A DNA stretch of 64,000 nucleotides, from positions 44,517-108,516 of the forward strand of contig JAFRUH010000021.1 in NCBI GenBank assembly GCA_017438975.1, read 5' to 3'. The notes beneath the pieces are model-generated. The model did not search any database and was not told where the DNA came from. It was given only the letters and a program-made list of their open reading frames with translations. The DNA is from Bacteroidales bacterium (GTDB lineage Bacteria > Bacteroidota > Bacteroidia > Bacteroidales > UBA932). Shown here piece by piece: positions 60,657 to 64,000 of this stretch. Made by a program: the position numbers and the translations under genes. Numbering within the stretch: the first letter of the stretch is position 1; every line of letters starts with the position of its first letter.

Positions 60657-63600
60657 ATGAACAAAAAACTCAAGAACTTGTTCCTCGCCGGAGCTCTCGT
60701 ACTGGGCTTCGCAGGAATGGCAGTGTCTTGCAAGGATTACCAGCCGGATATCGACGCTCTCGATACCCGTCTGGCGAAAGTTGAAAGCGCGCTGCAGGAT
60801 CTTCAGAACCAGATCAAGGCTGGCTACATTCTCACGAATGTTAACTCCGGCGCTGACGGTTCTGTAACTCTTACCCTTAACAATGGTAGCACCTATACCA
60901 TTCCTGCCGGAAAGGATGGTGCAGCCGGCGCGAAAGGCGAGAAGGGTGACAAGGGCGACAAGGGCGACAAGGGCGACAAGGGTGATACCGGCGCCGCTGG
61001 AGCCAAGGGTGAGCCCGGCACTGTTGTTACGATCGGTGAGAATGGAAACTGGTTCCTTGACGGCAAGGATACCGGCATGGCCGCCCAGGGTAAGGACGGT
61101 GCTGCCGGCAAGGACGGCAAGGACGGCAAGGATGGCAAGAACGGTGGTTACTACTATCCGGCCGAGGACGGTTTCTTCTATTTCGTAGATGACGAGAATC
61201 CTCTCCCTGGCAAGAAGACCGAGACGAGCTACATCGCCGCCGGTGCTGCTTCCGCAGTATGGGACAAGGAGAACGGAACCCTTACTCTCTACAACGTCGA
61301 TGGTGGCGAAGGAGAGAACAAGAAGGTCGAGATCGCTCTCACGAACGAGCTGAAGAGCCTCGTCTTCATCCCGAAGACCTATGTCGACGGTGTCGAGGCG
61401 ATGGTATTCGACAACTTCGCTTACATCCCGATGACGCTCAAGAACAAGGACGGCGTCAACAAGGACAAGAGCGGCAAGGCCCTTGCAAAAGACAAGTATG
61501 AGATCGCTCCGTACAACACCTATGCTGCTGACACCGAGACTGCAACCGGCAAGCACAAGAAAGGCGATGTCGTGGATCCGGTCAACATGATCCCCCGCGT
61601 CGTTGCCCAGTACTATGTGAACCCGGCGAACGCGAAGATCGACCTCAAGCCTGGCGATCCCGTGAACTTCGTATTCCACGATGCCGAGTGGCGCACCCGT
61701 GGCCACGCCTCCGAGGACTTCAACGTCACCGGTGAGTTCCTCAGCCTCGAGGACGGTATCCTTTCCGTCGTCGTCTCCGTCGAGGGCTTCCCTGCAGACT
61801 GGAGCTTCTTCCGTGGATTGTTTGGACCTACTATTAAACCTACTAAGTATCTTAATGAGCCCGAAGAGTACGAAGATCCCGGCCAGTATCTTTCCGTCGC
61901 CGCTCTTCAGATCGTGAAGGAAGACGGTTCTACCGTCACCTCCGATTTCGCGACTGTCCTGAACGACTACTATGACGGTCTCCGCATCGCCGAGCCGAAC
62001 GCCGTTGCCAAGAAGCACTACGGCGAGGCCGTCGATGTCCACTACCGTCGTGCCAATGTCGGCATCAACGCCGTTGATCCCGAGGCTTACAACGAGACCC
62101 CGGTCAATAAGTGCGACCCGGAGAAGCTCGAGGAGATCCTCCCGCTTTGCGATACGGTCGTCGTTTACAACAAATCTATCGACATCAAGAAGATCGTCGC
62201 CGTCCACGCCGTCTATGGCGAATACGACGCAAAGGCTGGTCTTAAGTATGTTGAGTGCGCCGACTACGAACTTGCTGAAGAGACCCTCGAGAACCTCGGT
62301 CTCACCTGGAAGTTCGAAATCGTGAAGAACTTCCTTGTCGGTAAGAACCTGACTCCTCAGGATGAGTTCGTCACCCTCGAGGACGGTATCTTCACTCCTC
62401 GCGTTTACGAGGATGAGGAATATGCCCGCGCCGCTGTCGGTCGTACCCCGATCGTCCGCGTAACGCTCCTCAACGGCTCCGAGGTTATCGAAGTCGCCTA
62501 CATCAAGATCTGCATCGTCGACGACGACTATGTCGAGCCGGATGTCGCTTACGAGTTCCCGATTGCCGCTATCAAGTTCGACTGCGAGAAGGGTGGTACT
62601 ACCCAGACGACTGTCAAGCAGATGAACGAGTACTACAACGCACTCAAGGTCTACAAGGCTCTCTTCCACGAGACCTATCCTGAGCTCGTCTCCCTGGCTG
62701 ACACCTACAATGCCGAACTTCTGAAGCAGCTCCAGAACATGGTTGCCCAGAAGAAGATCAAGGAGGAAGAGGCACAGGTCCTTTATTTCCTGAACATGGA
62801 AGTCGGTACCCTTGAGGATGTCATCGACACCGAAGGTGAGGCGACCCACATCATCAAGTGGACGATCGATCCTGACACGATTTGGGAATCCGTTGCCGCT
62901 GGCCGCGAGGAATTCTGGATCCACGGTACCTATCAGAACGACAAGGGCGCCCAGAAGGGTCTCTTCATCCTGAAGGCCCCGATCGCAGACCTTGCCCAGG
63001 CCTACGATGTGAACGAGCCGATGTACATTCCTACTTACTGGAATGCCGAGAAGACGATCACCGACTTCAACGTGACCCAGCCTTGGAATGACGACGCTGA
63101 GAATCCGAAGAACGCTGCTGAGAATTGCGTCTTCGTCAACAACCTGAACGCTCCGTTCTCTACTTGGGGTATTCCGGCTACCGATGCGGATGCTAAGAAG
63201 CAGGGCGTCCCTGGCCTCATCAAGCTTGACAAGGCTATCACCGCTCTGAACTTCTTCTTCCACGAGCAGAACCTCAACCGTACCGCTGTCGGTACGATCA
63301 AGAACGTCATCTTCGAGATCAGTGTGGATGGCACCGAGCTCTACGCTACTGTCTATGACAAGGCTCCGACCAAGCAGAAGGCTGTTGTCGAGTCTACGAA
63401 TGGCTATGCCCTCTACAAGGCGGCTAGCGGTGCGAAGGTTGTCAAGAACGTTGACGGTGTCGAGCTGAAGAACCAGCTGATCGCCACGATCGACAACGAA
63501 GCAACCGGTACCGACAAGCAGACGGGTAAGACCTACCAGGCCAACTCCATCACCCTGAACAAGGATGGCGTTCTCGCCAAGATGTTCCTCAACGAGGCCA

Positions 63601-64000
63601 GAACCTCCCTGCACGTCTTCATCGGCGCTGTCGGTCAGGTCTGCGGAGATGAAGAGAAGGAAGTTGCGATTACCTTCAAGGGTAAGGAATACTACGAGGC
63701 TGAGTACGTACGTCCGATCGAGATCACCGATATCGCTCAGGATCACTTCATCGACGGTGTCAACGGCACTGCGAAGGGCTCCTACATCGAGATCGACAAG
63801 CTCATCGCTCCTAAGGATTGGCGTAACCATGCGTTCGGCTTCCTCGAGACCCAGACTGTGAAGGAGAAAGATCCTGCAACTGGCGAGGAGACTGAGGTTA
63901 CCAAGCAGGTCCCTGTCGGCCACTACAGCTACTGGACCTTCTACGGACCGTTCGAGATCACGATCGACAAGAGCACCGTCAGATGGGATGCTGAAGGTTC
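60657..64000 (+). CDS. large surface lipoprotein with collagen-like repeats, 3' truncated by window edge
   Basis: The plus strand is open from the ATG at 60657 to the last base (at least 1114 codons, no stop in the window). It begins with a lipoprotein signal (MAVSC lipobox), a coiled-coil heptad stretch (IDALDTRLAKVESALQDLQN), then the segment ILTNVNSGADGSVTLTLNNG typical of DUF4988/PL29-type N-domains. Two collagen-like Gly-x-y stretches follow (60909-61019 and 61089-61148), then a long beta-rich region of unknown fold. Codon use is strongly biased, suggesting high expression. The antisense strand has a 1098-codon open frame, which is a by-product of that bias. No enzyme motif is seen. Confidence 0.9.
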   Translation, partial: MNKKLKNLFLAGALVLGFAGMAVSCKDYQPDIDALDTRLAKVESALQDLQNQIKAGYILTNVNSGADGSVTLTLNNGSTYTIPAGKDGAAGAKGEKGDKGDKGDKGDKGDTGAAGAKGEPGTVVTIGENGNWFLDGKDTGMAAQGKDGAAGKDGKDGKDGKNGGYYYPAEDGFFYFVDDENPLPGKKTETSYIAAGAASAVWDKENGTLTLYNVDGGEGENKKVEIALTNELKSLVFIPKTYVDGVEAMVFDNFAYIPMTLKNKDGVNKDKSGKALAKDKYEIAPYNTYAADTETATGKHKKGDVVDPVNMIPRVVAQYYVNPANAKIDLKPGDPVNFVFHDAEWRTRGHASEDFNVTGEFLSLEDGILSVVVSVEGFPADWSFFRGLFGPTIKPTKYLNEPEEYEDPGQYLSVAALQIVKEDGSTVTSDFATVLNDYYDGLRIAEPNAVAKKHYGEAVDVHYRRANVGINAVDPEAYNETPVNKCDPEKLEEILPLCDTVVVYNKSIDIKKIVAVHAVYGEYDAKAGLKYVECADYELAEETLENLGLTWKFEIVKNFLVGKNLTPQDEFVTLEDGIFTPRVYEDEEYARAAVGRTPIVRVTLLNGSEVIEVAYIKICIVDDDYVEPDVAYEFPIAAIKFDCEKGGTTQTTVKQMNEYYNALKVYKALFHETYPELVSLADTYNAELLKQLQNMVAQKKIKEEEAQVLYFLNMEVGTLEDVIDTEGEATHIIKWTIDPDTIWESVAAGREEFWIHGTYQNDKGAQKGLFILKAPIADLAQAYDVNEPMYIPTYWNAEKTITDFNVTQPWNDDAENPKNAAENCVFVNNLNAPFSTWGIPATDADAKKQGVPGLIKLDKAITALNFFFHEQNLNRTAVGTIKNVIFEISVDGTELYATVYDKAPTKQKAVVESTNGYALYKAASGAKVVKNVDGVELKNQLIATIDNEATGTDKQTGKTYQANSITLNKDGVLAKMFLNEARTSLHVFIGAVGQVCGDEEKEVAITFKGKEYYEAEYVRPIEITDIAQDHFIDGVNGTAKGSYIEIDKLIAPKDWRNHAFGFLETQTVKEKDPATGEETEVTKQVPVGHYSYWTFYGPFEITIDKSTVRWDAEG
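60948..60983 (+). repeat. four tandem 9-nt units encoding D-K-G
   Basis: GACAAGGGC is repeated three times, followed by GACAAGGGT, in frame within the first collagen-like stretch. Slippage here would change the number of Gly-x-y triplets without a frameshift. Confidence 0.9.

Noticed and set aside
60627-63923. 1098-codon open frame on the minus strand.
   Set aside because: It is antisense to the lipoprotein gene at 60657-64000, which has a lipoprotein signal, promoter and collagen repeats. The antisense product has shadow-like low-complexity V/D/L/R composition and no recognisable domain.

Overview
The window looks like chromosome of a GC-rich, strictly anaerobic member of the Bacteroidales. 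The support is a SusC/SusD pair, Bacteroidetes-type promoters (TTTG, 19-20 nt, TAnnTTTG) in front of several operons, many lipoproteins with a Cys lipobox, a glycyl radical enzyme with its activase, and a polysaccharide- and phosphate-scavenging gene set. A sulfonolipid-making, Alistipes-like lineage is possible, but that is inference.

Layout. (1) 1-9809, plus strand: branched-chain amino acid operon ilvB(partial)-ilvN-ilvC-leuA-leuC-leuD-second leuA-like-leuB-ilvE. (2) 9814-16697, minus: a LmbE/PIG-L deacetylase with a NagX/HGSNAT-like membrane acetyltransferase, then a two-gene susCD transporter with its own promoter and terminator. (3) 16803-25013, minus: seven-gene sugar-phosphate operon (ROK kinase, DUF218 lipoprotein, NanE-type epimerase, Tat-exported phosphoesterase, nucleotidyltransferase, phosphohexomutase, OPA-type transporter) with a divergent AraC regulator. 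(4) 25994-29186, minus: glycyl radical enzyme and activase. (5) 29314-40904: a GNAT-like acyltransferase (plus), convergent with an eleven-gene, tightly overlapping minus-strand operon upp - VOC - SDR - five Hdr-like electron-transfer subunits - cysteate-synthase-like PLP enzyme - acyl-AMP ligase - ACP. (6) 40978-45029, minus: uxuA-uxuB and an SGNH hydrolase (hexuronate catabolism). (7) 45158-45330: tRNA-Gly(GCC) with promoter and terminator. (8) 45379-54710: lipoprotein, FG-GAP protein, TerB-like protein, a scar of broken trkH and lysR genes, a CDF/HD/beta-lactamase-fold operon, a VWA lipoprotein and an OmpA-like lipoprotein. (9) 54813-60430, plus: three tandem secreted histidine-type phosphatases, the last fused to a calcineurin-like phosphoesterase. 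(10) 60657 to the end, plus: a large surface lipoprotein with collagen-like repeats that runs off the window.

The most interesting part is region 5. A cysteate synthase-like enzyme, an SDR reductase, an ACP, an acyl-AMP ligase and a neighbouring GNAT acyltransferase are the parts expected for making a cysteate-derived sulfonolipid (capnine type). Here they are co-transcribed with a membrane-anchored heterodisulfide-reductase-like complex. The cysteate acyltransferase itself is not in the window, so the assignment is a hypothesis.
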